A stretch of 64,000 bases of DNA from Deferribacteraceae bacterium V6Fe1 (GCA_022813675.1 CP063375.1:1872001-1936000); one strand, 5' to 3'; positions 42,832-51,394 are shown, counted from the first letter of the stretch. Made by a program: numbers and translations. The notes: a model not told the origin generated them from the sequence alone.

Positions 42832-43800
42832 ATGTGGATATTTAGAATTATTTACTCAATTGCAATATTTATTGCTTTTGTACTTTTTCGAAATCAGTTG
42901 GAAATAGATATTAATCATGCCATAAGTTATGCCCTTGGAATTGTATTGTCTATTAATCTTATCGAGTTATTTATATCTGATTTAAAAAGTTTTAAAGTTA
43001 TCATGGGTTTTATCGGTGGTTTTGTTTTTCTTATAATTGCTTATTTTATAGTAAATGCTTTTGATACCGTTTTTTCAAATGAAGCTTTGAAATTAGGTTT
43101 TTATTTCCTAATTGTGTACCTTGGAATACTTATTGGTTATAAAAATTACACTTTACTGGAAAATCTTTTTTCTAAGAGACTCAAGAGAGAAACAAAAACA
43201 AGATATGTCGTAATACCAAAAATCGTTGACACGTCAACGCTTATTGATGGAAGAATAAGTGACATAGTTAATACCGGCTTTATAGAGGGTAAAATAATTA
43301 TCCCTACATTTGTACTGAAGGAGTTACAAAATATTGCTGATTCCCATGATCACCTAAGAAGGCAAAAGGGGAGAAGAGGGCTTGACGTTTTGAAAAAACT
43401 GCAAGAGCAGAAAGTAATCCCCATTGAAATAAGTGAAGAAGATTTTAGTAATATTGGCACTGTTGATGAAAAACTTGTAGCATTGACCAAAAAACTTAAA
43501 GGAAAAATCATAACTACCGATTTTAACCTTATCCAAGTCTCAGAAATTCAAGATATAAAGGCACTTAATATTAACTCATTGGCATTAGCTTTAAGGCAAA
43601 ATGTCTTGCCTGGAGATAACCTTCATATTACTATTCAAAAAGAAGGGAAAGAATACTCACAAGGTGTCGGATATCTGGATGATGGGACAATGGTTGTTGT
43701 AGAAAACGGAAGAAACCTTATAGGCAGTGAGGTAGATGTAACAGTATCAAGTTTATTGCAAACAGAATCCGGAAGAATAATTTTTACCAAATTAAAATGA
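42832..43800 (+). CDS. Membrane-anchored PIN-TRAM domain protein (YacL-like)
   Basis: A 322-residue protein with four N-terminal hydrophobic helices. A PIN nuclease-fold domain (VDTSTLIDGRISDI near residue 130, TTDFNLIQVSEIQ near 225) and a C-terminal TRAM beta barrel (GVGYLDDGTMVVVENGR) follow. The acidic residues of the PIN site are present, so ribonuclease activity is possible but unproven. Placement directly before ispD matches yacL-ispD in Bacillus. It overlaps ispD by four bases. Confidence 0.9.
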   Translation: MWIFRIIYSIAIFIAFVLFRNQLEIDINHAISYALGIVLSINLIELFISDLKSFKVIMGFIGGFVFLIIAYFIVNAFDTVFSNEALKLGFYFLIVYLGILIGYKNYTLLENLFSKRLKRETKTRYVVIPKIVDTSTLIDGRISDIVNTGFIEGKIIIPTFVLKELQNIADSHDHLRRQKGRRGLDVLKKLQEQKVIPIEISEEDFSNIGTVDEKLVALTKKLKGKIITTDFNLIQVSEIQDIKALNINSLALALRQNVLPGDNLHITIQKEGKEYSQGVGYLDDGTMVVVENGRNLIGSEVDVTVSSLLQTESGRIIFTKLK

Positions 43801-44486
43801 ATTGTTCGGTTTCAGCAATTATTCCTGCTGCAGGAATTGGTAAGAGATTTTCTGATAAAGAGAAAAAACAATTTTATTTAATAAATGGTAAGCCGATACT
43901 TTATTACACATTAAAGGCTCTGCAATGTTCATTTTCTTTTTTAGAATATATCATAGGAGCCAGAAAAGAAGATTTTGATTTTATAAAAAGTGTATGCAGT
44001 GATCTAAATATCAAAAATTGCAAGTTGGTTTTGGGTGGGAAGGAAAGGTTTGATACCGTATATAATTGTCTATGTGAATCTTCCGGGGAATATGTTTTGA
44101 TTCATGATGCCGTCAGACCTTTTATTACCAAGCAACTTGTAACTAACTGTCTTGAACTTGCACAAAAATATTCTGCGGCAGTCTGCGGCATTACTCCAAG
44201 AGATACTGTAAAGCAAATAAACGATGGAATTATAGATAAGACTATTGAAAGAGATAAACTTATTTTAACCCATACACCGCAAGTATTTGAAAAAAAACTT
44301 CTTCAAAAAGCACTACAATATCAAAGAGAAAACAGTCTTTTTATTACCGACGAAGCAATGGCTGTTGAATTGATTGGCAATAATGTATATGTGACTCAAT
44401 CTAATTTTAGTAACATCAAGTTAACTCAACCCGAAGATATATTGTATTTTAAATATCTAATCGAAAATGAGGTTTACAAAACATAA
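43797..44486 (+). CDS. ispD: 2-C-methyl-D-erythritol 4-phosphate cytidylyltransferase
   Basis: Third enzyme of the non-mevalonate isoprenoid pathway, transferring CMP from CTP. The nucleotide-binding N-terminus AIIPAAGIGKRFSDKEKKQF is intact, with VLIHDAVRPFI near residue 100, TPRDTVKQI and HTPQVFEKKLL. Its 229 residues are normal. An insertion sequence begins five bases after the TAA; the stop codon forms the first three bases of the IS256-type target duplication. ispF is not next to it. Confidence 0.94.
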   Translation: MNCSVSAIIPAAGIGKRFSDKEKKQFYLINGKPILYYTLKALQCSFSFLEYIIGARKEDFDFIKSVCSDLNIKNCKLVLGGKERFDTVYNCLCESSGEYVLIHDAVRPFITKQLVTNCLELAQKYSAAVCGITPRDTVKQINDGIIDKTIERDKLILTHTPQVFEKKLLQKALQYQRENSLFITDEAMAVELIGNNVYVTQSNFSNIKLTQPEDILYFKYLIENEVYKT

Positions 44487-44491
44487 TAACT
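44484..44491 (+). repeat. Left 8-bp target duplication of the IS256-family element
   Basis: TAATAACT, identical to 47207-47214 on the other side of the element. It includes the ispD stop codon. Eight bases is the usual IS256-family duplication. Confidence 0.9.
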
Positions 44492-44515
44492 GGTAATGTA
44501 TAATTAATTGTGTCA
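44492..44515 (+). repeat. Left terminal inverted repeat of the IS256-family element
   Basis: Twenty of its 24 bases match the reconstructed right end. The twelve inner bases, TTAATTGTGTCA, are identical. Confidence 0.85.
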
Positions 44516-44526
44516 TTGAAATCCCC

Positions 44527-44585
44527 CTTGAAGGGTTGTAGGATTTATCTACAACCATGTAAGATAAAAAACCCTTCAAAGGAGG
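44527..44585 (+). promoter_or_regulatory. Hairpin leader of the IS256-type transposase
   Basis: An outer stem (TTGAAGGGTT at 44528-44537 with AACCCTTCAA at 44570-44579) overlaps an alternative inner stem (GGTTGTAG 44534-44541 with CTACAACC 44549-44556). The right arm abuts the AGGAGG ribosome site at 44580-44585. Such a leader could hide the site in long read-through transcripts. Confidence 0.45.
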
Positions 44586-44593
44586 AATTAACA

Positions 44594-45686
44594 ATGGATA
44601 ATGTAATTTTAGAGCAATTATCCAAATATTTCAAGGAAATGATACAAGAAATAATGTTGAATGAAAGAGAAAAATATTTGAAAGAACATTCTGAAACAAG
44701 GGGTAATGGATACTATACCAGGACCCCCAAGACGATGTTGGGAGATATGGAGCTTGAGATACCCAGGACCCGAGATGGTAACTTTAAGCCATCTATCTTG
44801 CCTGAACGTAAAAGGGTTACTTTTATGCTGGATGATGTAGTGAGGGCACTGTTTTATGCTGGATTGAGTGCTAAAAATATAGGTGATGTAATAAAAAACC
44901 TTATCTGCTTCATTTGTAAGTGCTAATCTTGAAATACCAGAAGATGTTATAGATAGATTTAGAAACAGAACTTTTACACAAGAGTATCCCGTAATTTATA
45001 TAGATGCCACTTATGTTTCATTGATGAGGGATAATGTAGCTAAAGAAGCAGTTTATACTGTGTTAGGACTTACTAAAGATGGCAGACGTGATTTATTGGC
45101 TTATTGTTTACCTGGAGGGGATGAAAAATCCTCTGTATGGAAAGAGATATTTGTTAATTTAAAAGATAGGGGCTTAAAAGGTGTTAATATGATTATTAGT
45201 GATGATTTACCTGGATTGACAGAGGTTATAAATGAAATATTTCCTGAAGTAGAGCATCAGCTTTGCTGGTTTCATTTAAAGAAAAATATTAAAAACAAAG
45301 TCAGAAGGACTCACTTTGATGAGATATTAAAAGAATTAGAGTATATTTTTGAGTCAGAAACAGAAGTAGAGGCTAAAGACAGGCTTATTGCTTTTATCAA
45401 CAAATGGAGCAAGCTTTATAGGTATTTTAACAACATAAGAGATAAAATAAATAATTACACTTACTTTTTTAAATTTCACCCTAAGGTAAGAAGTTATTTT
45501 AGAACGACTAATTGGCTTGAAAGGTGTTTTAAGGAGCTTAAAGATAATATTAGGGTCAGGGGCTATTTTCATTCTGAGGAGAGCGCCAATAAGTTTTTAT
45601 ATATATTTTTTAATGACAAGAGCTTGAAATATCAGCAAAAGAAATTAAGGTACTCAGATATTCTTGAGGAGGCATTTAATGGATAA
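44594..45686 (+). pseudogene. IS256-family (mutator-type) transposase, frameshifted
   Basis: The first frame runs from ATG 44594 (MDNVILEQLSKYFKEMI) through the N-terminal domain to GLSAKNIGDVIK, then meets a stop at 44924. The +1 frame continues without a stop from base 44898 to 45686 and supplies the catalytic part: YIDATYVSL and ISDDLPGLTE with two DDE aspartates, then CWFHLKKN and the C-terminal ERCFKELKDNIRVRGYF with the glutamate region. The break is at a run of six A at 44893-44898; five A would restore one ~363-residue frame. This is probably a dead gene, although slippage at the run cannot be excluded. Confidence 0.85.
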
Positions 45687-45707
45687 AAATATTTCAAGGG
45701 GGATGGG

Positions 45708-45717
45708 TGACACAATT
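45708..45717 (+). repeat. Left 10-bp target duplication of the IS4-family element
   Basis: TGACACAATT, identical to 47183-47192. It is part of the right terminal repeat of the host IS256-type element, which proves the order of insertion. Confidence 0.9.
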
Positions 45718-45752
45718 CTGCTATCACCCCATTTTTATATAAGAAGTTATAT

Positions 45753-45840
45753 TTGACAGTTATTTACGATTGATAATGCCTCCAAAATGTTGTATGTTAT
45801 TTTTACCAAAAAAAGCAACAATAACAACAAAATGGAGGCA
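45753..45840 (+). promoter_or_regulatory. Promoter-like box and ribosome-site hairpin of the IS4-type transposase
   Basis: TTGACA at 45753-45758 is followed by TGATAAT at 45771-45777, an imperfectly spaced promoter. TGCCTCCA (45777-45784) is the exact complement of TGGAGGCA (45833-45840), which contains the GGAGG ribosome site; TGTTGT and ACAACA extend the stem. Transcripts entering from outside would mask translation of the transposase. Confidence 0.5.
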
Positions 45841-45844
45841 GTTT

Positions 45845-47156
45845 ATGATAGGTGAAATTGCTAAAAATGTGAAGGAAAAAATGCTTAACATCACAAGAAA
45901 TCTTCATGATTATATTACAAAGCCCCAACAAAAGTATTTGCTTGAGATGTTATCCGGATGTTTTGCAACCAAGAGTTTGAACCTTACGCAAATATCAGGC
46001 TATCTCAATGAAAAAAGCGGAGTGAAACATACACTTAAGCGACTGCAAAGGAATACATTTTCTTATTCGAATTTGGGTTTTATTTCTAATGTTTATAATA
46101 TTGATTATGTATACGAAGAGACTAAGTCAGAAGATAAATTATTAATATCAATTGACGGTGGAGATTTGAGCCATTCATATGGTAAGAGCTTTGAGCTAAT
46201 ATCTAATGTGAGGGATGGTAGTAGTGGTCGTATTTCTCCAGGCTATCATTTAAATCATGCAGTATGCTATAGCCCATTATCAGGAGGACATTTTCACTGT
46301 ATCTTGATGTATACAGCAGCAATTCTAATGAGTTTACAAGTGAGAATTCGGAGACATTTAAGATGCTTGATATGTTGAGGGATAAGTATATTTCTAAAGG
46401 CTTATTTTTGTTTGACCGTGGTTACGATCGTGGAATTATTTTAAGATATCTTCTTCGGCATGGATTAAATTTTATTGTAAGGAGTGTAGGTGTAAGACAT
46501 GTAGATTATAAGGGTAAAGGTGTGTCGGTATCGGAACTTTGTGAGAATTATATTAACAGGCGTTACAAGAATGGCGGTATTTCTTACGGTTATGCCCAGT
46601 GTTTTATAAAGGTATGGCCGTTACCGTTGTCAGTGTTAAATGTAGTAGAGATAAGAATATGTTATATTTTCTTTGTAATGGTCATATGAGTAAGAGTAAG
46701 GAAGTATATTTTATTATTAAGTCATACTTTAAGAGGTGGCGTATTGAAGAGAGTTATAGATTTATGAAGCAACAGTTTGGAATGGAGAAATGCCTTGTGA
46801 GGAGATTTGAGTCACTTAAGACGATATTGTCGATAGTTTCATTTTGTTGGAATGTATTAAGTCAGGTGGAGTCTGATACGATTGCTGCAAAAATGTTGGA
46901 TAGGATGTCTAAACGGGAAAAGGTCAATAGGAAAGGTAGGGTTGTGTGTAGGTTTATTTATTATCGTATTTCTGACGGGATAAGAAATTTACTGTTATTG
47001 CTGGAGAAAAAGCTATTTGATTTTAGGAAAAAAATTTATGAGTCTGATATGGTTAGCTTTTTTAAGATAAGTTTTTATTTGGAGTTAGGGGAAAAGAGAC
47101 AGACTATTAATGGCTTAGGAAATATGAAAAGGAAGAAAAGTGTACTCGTGGCATAA
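45845..47156 (+). pseudogene. IS4-family transposase with two frameshifts
   Basis: Three successive frames encode one DDE transposase of ~436 residues. Frame one (ATG 45845, after GGAGG) has the first catalytic aspartate in ISIDGGDLSHSYG. Frame two has the second in LFDRGYDRGI. Frame three has the Y(2)R(3)E(6)K signature in YFKRWRIEESYRFMK. The breaks lie at T runs 46291-46294 and 46602-46605; one more T at each restores a continuous frame. The element is therefore probably unable to move by itself. Confidence 0.88.
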
Positions 47157-47163
47157 GGGTGCA

Positions 47164-47182
47164 AAAAATGGGGTGACGGCAG
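47164..47182 (-). repeat. Right terminal inverted repeat of the IS4-family element
   Basis: Read on the minus strand it begins CTGCCGTCACCCC and matches the left end at 17 of 19 positions. The identical TGACACAATT follows at 47183-47192. Confidence 0.88.
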
Positions 47183-47192
47183 TGACACAATT
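47183..47192 (+). repeat. Right 10-bp target duplication of the IS4-family element
   Basis: TGACACAATT, second copy. The remaining 14 outer bases of the IS256-type right end follow (47193-47206). Confidence 0.9.
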
Positions 47193-47206
47193 AAGTTGAC
47201 ACTACC

Positions 47207-47214
47207 TAATAACT
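47207..47214 (+). repeat. Right 8-bp target duplication of the IS256-family element
   Basis: TAATAACT, second copy, bordering the leader of the chemoreceptor gene. Confidence 0.9.
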
Positions 47215-47297
47215 TTATTATTTTATTGTAATATTTATTTAATTGCATAAATTAATAATAAATTTTATTTAGAAAACGGTCGTAATAGGAGAAGTGT

Positions 47298-48989
47298 ATG
47301 TCTGTGAAAACTAAAATATTGCTACTGGCAATCCTACCTGCAATTTTGATAATAGTTGTTTTAACAAGTATTACAATTAACGGACTGAATGAGTTAGGTA
47401 AAAAACAAGTTGTTGAATTTGAAAAAGCAATGTACGACTCAAAAAGCGTAGAGCTTAAAAATTATATGGATATTGCTTATTCATTAATTAAAAAAATATA
47501 TGAAAATGACAACATGGATGACCCTATTAGGACAGAAGTTAACCAAGAAAGGGTTAAAGAAATATTAAGAAATTTTAGATATGACAAAGGGGATGGATAT
47601 ATATTTATTTATAATTTTGATGGCGTAAACCTCCTTCATCCTGCAAAGCCTGAGTTAGAAGGGAAAAGTTTGCTTAATATTAAGGATAAAGCAGGAAGAT
47701 ATCTAATAAAAGACTTTATTGAAATTGCTAAAAAAGGCGGTGGTTATTATAAATATTTATGGTCAAAACCATCTAAAAATAAAGATGTTGAAAAATATGC
47801 TTATGTAATGCCATTGGAAAAATGGGGTTGGTGGATGGGTACAGGTATTTACGTGGATGACATCGAAGATACAACAAATAAAGTTATTCTAACTACAGCT
47901 TCCATCAGAAAAAATATATCTGTTAAAACTTCCATAACTGCTTTTATTATTTTACTCGTAATTATTGTGTTGAATTATTACTTTTCAAGTAAGATATCTA
48001 AAGGTATTAATGTTGTTAAAGAATTCCTTAAAGATGCTTCTGAAAAAGGGGCTGACCTTACCGTTAAAATTCCAAAAGCTTCCAATGACGAAATAGGCGA
48101 TATGTCTGAATATTTTAACAATTTTATAGAAAAATTAAATAATGTGGTTAAAAAAGTTAAAGACAGTGCTGAAAATGTTGCAACAGGAAATACTCAACTG
48201 GCCTCTGCCACAGAGGAATTAACCGTAACCTTTAATGAGCAATCGGCTCAAGTAGTGTCTGTTGCTTCAGCAACAGAAGAAATTACCGTTACATCTGATG
48301 AAATTTTACAAAGATTAAATGACGTAAATAGTTTGACTAATGAATCAGAGTTGAGCGTCAATAAAGGGAAAAAGCAAATTGAAGATTCTGTAAAAAGCAT
48401 AAAAGAGATAGAAAGTAGCGTAACAGTTTTAAGTTCAGCTATTGAAAATCTAAATAGTTCTTCTGATGAAATTGATAAAATACTATCTGTAATTGATGAC
48501 ATTGCCGATCAGACAAACTTGTTGGCACTGAACGCTGCAATAGAGGCTGCAAGGGCAGGGGAGCATGGCAGAGGTTTTGCCGTGGTTGCGGATGAAGTAA
48601 GAAAACTTGCCGAAAAGACTCAGCACGCCGTTAAGGATATTGAAACGATAATTGACACACTAAAACATGAGTCGGATAATGCTTCTAAAGACATGGTTGT
48701 TGCAAACCAAAAGGTTAAAGAGGGGACGATTTCAATCTCTAAAACAGAGGAGATATTTGAAGATATATATCAAATTGTGGTCAAAATATCCGAAGCAAAC
48801 TCTAATATATCTGCCGCAATAAATGAACAAGTATTGGCAATTAAAAATATAAATGACAATACTCAGGTTATTTCATCTGGCATTGAAGAAAGCACTGCAG
48901 CCTTAAGTGAAATAGCCCATACAATCTCCAATATTCAAAAAATGGCTGAAGATTTGAGAATGACAATGAACGAATTTAGGACAAGCTAA
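47298..48989 (+). CDS. Methyl-accepting chemotaxis protein with single Cache sensor
   Basis: A 563-residue chemoreceptor. Helix 1 is near residues 8-31 ([19 protein letters not shown]). A periplasmic sCache_2-type sensor (~40-195; [41 protein letters not shown]) follows, then helix 2 near 212-230, a HAMP domain and the cytoplasmic signalling hairpin with [32 protein letters not shown] in separate conserved parts near residue 405-435. The Cache type often binds small carboxylates; the ligand here is unknown. AGGAG at 47287-47291 precedes the ATG. No C-terminal CheR pentapeptide is seen. Confidence 0.93.
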   Translation: MSVKTKILLLAILPAILIIVVLTSITINGLNELGKKQVVEFEKAMYDSKSVELKNYMDIAYSLIKKIYENDNMDDPIRTEVNQERVKEILRNFRYDKGDGYIFIYNFDGVNLLHPAKPELEGKSLLNIKDKAGRYLIKDFIEIAKKGGGYYKYLWSKPSKNKDVEKYAYVMPLEKWGWWMGTGIYVDDIEDTTNKVILTTASIRKNISVKTSITAFIILLVIIVLNYYFSSKISKGINVVKEFLKDASEKGADLTVKIPKASNDEIGDMSEYFNNFIEKLNNVVKKVKDSAENVATGNTQLASATEELTVTFNEQSAQVVSVASATEEITVTSDEILQRLNDVNSLTNESELSVNKGKKQIEDSVKSIKEIESSVTVLSSAIENLNSSSDEIDKILSVIDDIADQTNLLALNAAIEAARAGEHGRGFAVVADEVRKLAEKTQHAVKDIETIIDTLKHESDNASKDMVVANQKVKEGTISISKTEEIFEDIYQIVVKISEANSNISAAINEQVLAIKNINDNTQVISSGIEESTAALSEIAHTISNIQKMAEDLRMTMNEFRTS

Positions 48990-49024
48990 TATTTAATAAC
49001 AGATTATGACAATCCATGAATAAT

Positions 49025-49053
49025 TTGACATGATTAAACTAATCTGCTAACTT
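49025..49053 (+). promoter_or_regulatory. Sigma-70 promoter of the M50 protease gene
   Basis: A perfect TTGACA (49025-49030), 17-base spacer and TAACTT (49048-49053). The predicted start (about 49059-49061) is immediately before ATG 49062, suggesting a leaderless mRNA. Confidence 0.6.
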
Positions 49054-49061
49054 ACGCTCTT

Positions 49062-49697
49062 ATGGGATTTGATATAAATAGTTTTTTTAGAGATTTATCT
49101 ATAATGGCATTGCCATTTTTGTTTGCTATCACTATACATGAGGCATCTCACGGATATGCAGCTTATTTTTTAGGAGATGACACTGCTAAAAGGTATGGCA
49201 GGCTTAGTTTGAACCCTATCAAGCATATTGATATATTTGGATTGATATTTTTATTTGTAACAAGGCTTTTTGGATGGGCAAAACCTGTGCCCGTTGATTT
49301 TGGCAAACTAAGAAATAGAAAATACGGTCCAGCCATTGTTGCCTTTGCCGGCCCATTATCAAATTTTTTATTAGCTGTTATTTCTGCAATCTTGCTTCAT
49401 GTATTGAATTTAATTCATTTTTCTCCAATAGTAATTGCAAAGATAATAAAGCCTATTGTAATGATGTTATTTTTTTCTGTTCAAATAAATATAGCTCTTG
49501 GAATATTCAATCTGATTCCAATTTTGCCTCTTGACGGTGGCAGGATATTGCAGTCCTTTTTACCATTAAATGCCGCTTACAGGTATTCTCAGTCAGAAAG
49601 ATACGGATTTTTAATTATTATTTTTCTCCTAATAACAAATGTAATTGACAATGTTATTTTTCCTATAATAAATTTCTTTATTAGATTACTGATTTAA
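49062..49697 (+). CDS. Site-2 protease-like M50 metalloprotease
   Basis: A compact 211-residue intramembrane metalloprotease. The zinc-binding HEASHGYAAYFLGD motif lies in the first membrane helix near residue 26, and the third ligand in FNLIPILPLDGGRILQ near 155. Four to five hydrophobic helices fill the remainder, with no PDZ domain, as in the small M50B group usually found before trpS-scpA. The substrate is unknown. ATG 49062 has no ribosome site; the alternative ATG 14 codons later would remove a helical lead-in common in homologues. Confidence 0.88.
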   Translation: MGFDINSFFRDLSIMALPFLFAITIHEASHGYAAYFLGDDTAKRYGRLSLNPIKHIDIFGLIFLFVTRLFGWAKPVPVDFGKLRNRKYGPAIVAFAGPLSNFLLAVISAILLHVLNLIHFSPIVIAKIIKPIVMMLFFSVQINIALGIFNLIPILPLDGGRILQSFLPLNAAYRYSQSERYGFLIIIFLLITNVIDNVIFPIINFFIRLLI

Positions 49698-49706
49698 GGA
49701 GACAGT

Positions 49707-50687
49707 ATGGACAGAGTATTAAGTGGGATGAGACCAACAGGGAAACTACATATCGGGCACTACTTCGGTGCCTTGCAAAACTGGGTTTCTCTTCAAGATA
49801 AGTATGAATGTTTTTATTTTATAGCCGATTGGCATGCACTTACAACTAATTATGAAAATCCTGAAGATATTGTATCTCTTAGAAAAGAGATGCTTTTGGA
49901 TTGGCTGTCAGTTGGGATTGATGTAAACAAAGCCACTCTTTTCGTTCAATCTAAAAATATTTATCATGCGGAACTTTTTCTGCTTTTATCTATGATAACC
50001 CCTGTAAGCTGGCTTGAAAGATGCCCGACATACAAGGAAATTCGCGATGAAGTTAAAGATAAAGATTTGTCAAACCTTGGATTTTTAAGTTATCCTGTTT
50101 TGCAAACTGCTGATATTATTATTTACAATGCCAAGTATGTACCAGTAGGGGTTGACCAACTGCCACATCTTGAAATTTCAAGAGAAATTGTAAGAAGATT
50201 TCACTTTCTATATAAAAGTGACCTCTTTGTCGAACCCGAAGGCTTATTGACAAAAGTACCAAAACTTTTAGGGACAGATGGCAGAAAGATGAGCAAGTCA
50301 TATGGCAATGCAATTATGTTGTCCGAAGATTTTAAATCTATTGAGAAAAAAATTAAAACTATGATGACAGACACAAACAGAAAATTAAGAACTGATCCTG
50401 GAAATCCAGATATTTGCCCTGTTTTTGACTATCATAAAGTATTTTCAAATGAGGAAGAAAAAGCTTATGTAACAGAAGGTTGCAAAAATGCAGGAATCGG
50501 TTGTATCGATTGCAAAAAAATTCTCATAAAAAACTTGCTTACCTTTCTTGAACCAATTCAGAATAAACGAAAAGAGTATGAAAATATTGTAGATGATGTT
50601 GATGATTTTCTAAATAAATCTCAGCAAAAAGCCAACGAAGTTGCAAGAGACACAGTTGAAAAGGTAAGAAATATACTGAGGATATGA
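49707..50687 (+). CDS. trpS: Tryptophanyl-tRNA synthetase
   Basis: Class Ic aminoacyl-tRNA synthetase, 326 residues. The HIGH-type motif lies in GMRPTGKLHIGHYFGALQNW near residue 6 and the KMSKS loop in GRKMSKSYGNAI near 195. GVDQLPHLEISREI and the C-terminal anticodon-binding helices are intact. AAGGAGACAG precedes ATG 49707. The order M50 protease, trpS, scpA, scpB, pseudouridine synthase is conserved in many bacteria. Confidence 0.95.
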   Translation: MDRVLSGMRPTGKLHIGHYFGALQNWVSLQDKYECFYFIADWHALTTNYENPEDIVSLRKEMLLDWLSVGIDVNKATLFVQSKNIYHAELFLLLSMITPVSWLERCPTYKEIRDEVKDKDLSNLGFLSYPVLQTADIIIYNAKYVPVGVDQLPHLEISREIVRRFHFLYKSDLFVEPEGLLTKVPKLLGTDGRKMSKSYGNAIMLSEDFKSIEKKIKTMMTDTNRKLRTDPGNPDICPVFDYHKVFSNEEEKAYVTEGCKNAGIGCIDCKKILIKNLLTFLEPIQNKRKEYENIVDDVDDFLNKSQQKANEVARDTVEKVRNILRI

Positions 50688-51394
50688 ACAGTTTTCTTGA
50701 AGTAAAATTTGAAAACTTTGAAGGACCATTGGATTTGCTCATTCATCTTATCTATAAAAACGAGATGAGTATTTACGATATATCCATATCTATTATTACT
50801 GACCAATTTGTGGAAGCCGTTGAAAATATGAAGACTTTGGATATGAACATTGCCGGAGAATTTATTCAAATGGCTTCATATCTTTTATACTTAAAATCCA
50901 AAATGCTTCTTCCTAACAGCATTGCAGATGAAGAGGATATTGACCCTGAGCAAGAGAAATTTTTGTTAACTCAAAAAATTATAGAATATTCTTTTTATAA
51001 AGATGTGTCAGAAATATTAAGGGAAAAAGAATTTTTCTCCGGGAGATTTTTAAAAAGAACAGAAAGCATCCTTTTACCAAGACTTGAAAAAGTGGAAGCA
51101 GACCCGTATATATTAGCAAATATGCTGTTTAAACTACTTGATAAGCCAGTTAAGGAAAATGACGTGTCTATCAAAAAGGATATAATTGACATTGAAACTA
51201 TGATTGATAAGTTAAAAATATTTTTAAACAATAACGGAGTCAGTTTTTGGACGGAAATAATCAAGTTTGCAAAGAGCAGGCAGGAGGTAGTCGTCTTGTT
51301 TATGGCGGTATTGGAAATGGTAAAAATGAAACTTATTCAGGTATTCCAAACTGATAATTTTTCTGATATTAAGGTAACATTGTATGGACAATAA
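50684..51394 (+). CDS. scpA: Segregation and condensation protein A
   Basis: Kleisin subunit linking the SMC heads for chromosome compaction and segregation. The N-terminal NFEGPLDLLIHLIYKNEMSIYDI signature (in two parts around residue 10-25) and MASYLLYLKSKMLLP near 67 are standard, with the winged-helix C-terminus at VVVLFMAVLEMVKMKLIQV. Its 236 residues are normal. It overlaps trpS by four bases and scpB by 11. Confidence 0.94.
   Translation: MNSFLEVKFENFEGPLDLLIHLIYKNEMSIYDISISIITDQFVEAVENMKTLDMNIAGEFIQMASYLLYLKSKMLLPNSIADEEDIDPEQEKFLLTQKIIEYSFYKDVSEILREKEFFSGRFLKRTESILLPRLEKVEADPYILANMLFKLLDKPVKENDVSIKKDIIDIETMIDKLKIFLNNNGVSFWTEIIKFAKSRQEVVVLFMAVLEMVKMKLIQVFQTDNFSDIKVTLYGQ

Larger units (their letters stand above)
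45718..47182 (+). mobile_element. IS4-family insertion sequence nested in the IS256-family element
   Basis: 1465 bp between TGACACAATT duplications. Terminal inverted repeats are 45718-45736 (CTGCTATCACCCCATTTTT) and the complement of 47164-47182, matching at 17 of 19 positions and starting CTG as in many IS4-family groups. It carries one transposase gene (45845-47156) broken by two frameshifts. The 10-bp duplication and Y(2)R(3)E(6)K motif support the IS4 family; the subgroup was not determined. Confidence 0.9.
44492..47206 (+). mobile_element. IS256-family insertion sequence, interrupted by a nested IS4-family element
   Basis: The outer element is bounded by terminal inverted repeats at 44492-44515 and, read on the minus strand, 47206-47193 continued at 45717-45708. 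They match at 20 of 24 positions, and both begin GGTA. A second inner match (ATCCCCCTTGAA) lies at 44521-44532 and, on the minus strand, 45704-45693. It is flanked by TAATAACT duplications. Without the inserted IS4 element and its duplicated 10 bases, its length is 1240 bp, normal for IS256. The transposase gene (44594-45686) is frameshifted and the right end is split by the nested element, so it is probably immobile. Confidence 0.9.

Noticed and set aside
44891-44930. Programmed -1 frameshift at A AAA AAC in the IS256-type transposase
   Set aside because: The heptamer is in the right phase, but the -1 frame reaches a stop after a few codons. The catalytic part lies in the +1 frame, so a -1 event cannot rescue it.
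45354-45572. Minus-strand 72-codon frame within the IS256-type element
   Set aside because: It is the shadow of the transposase catalytic region, with no ribosome site or family resemblance.
44492-47206. Composite transposon carrying cargo
   Set aside because: The region contains only the two nested elements and their own transposase genes, with no cargo gene.
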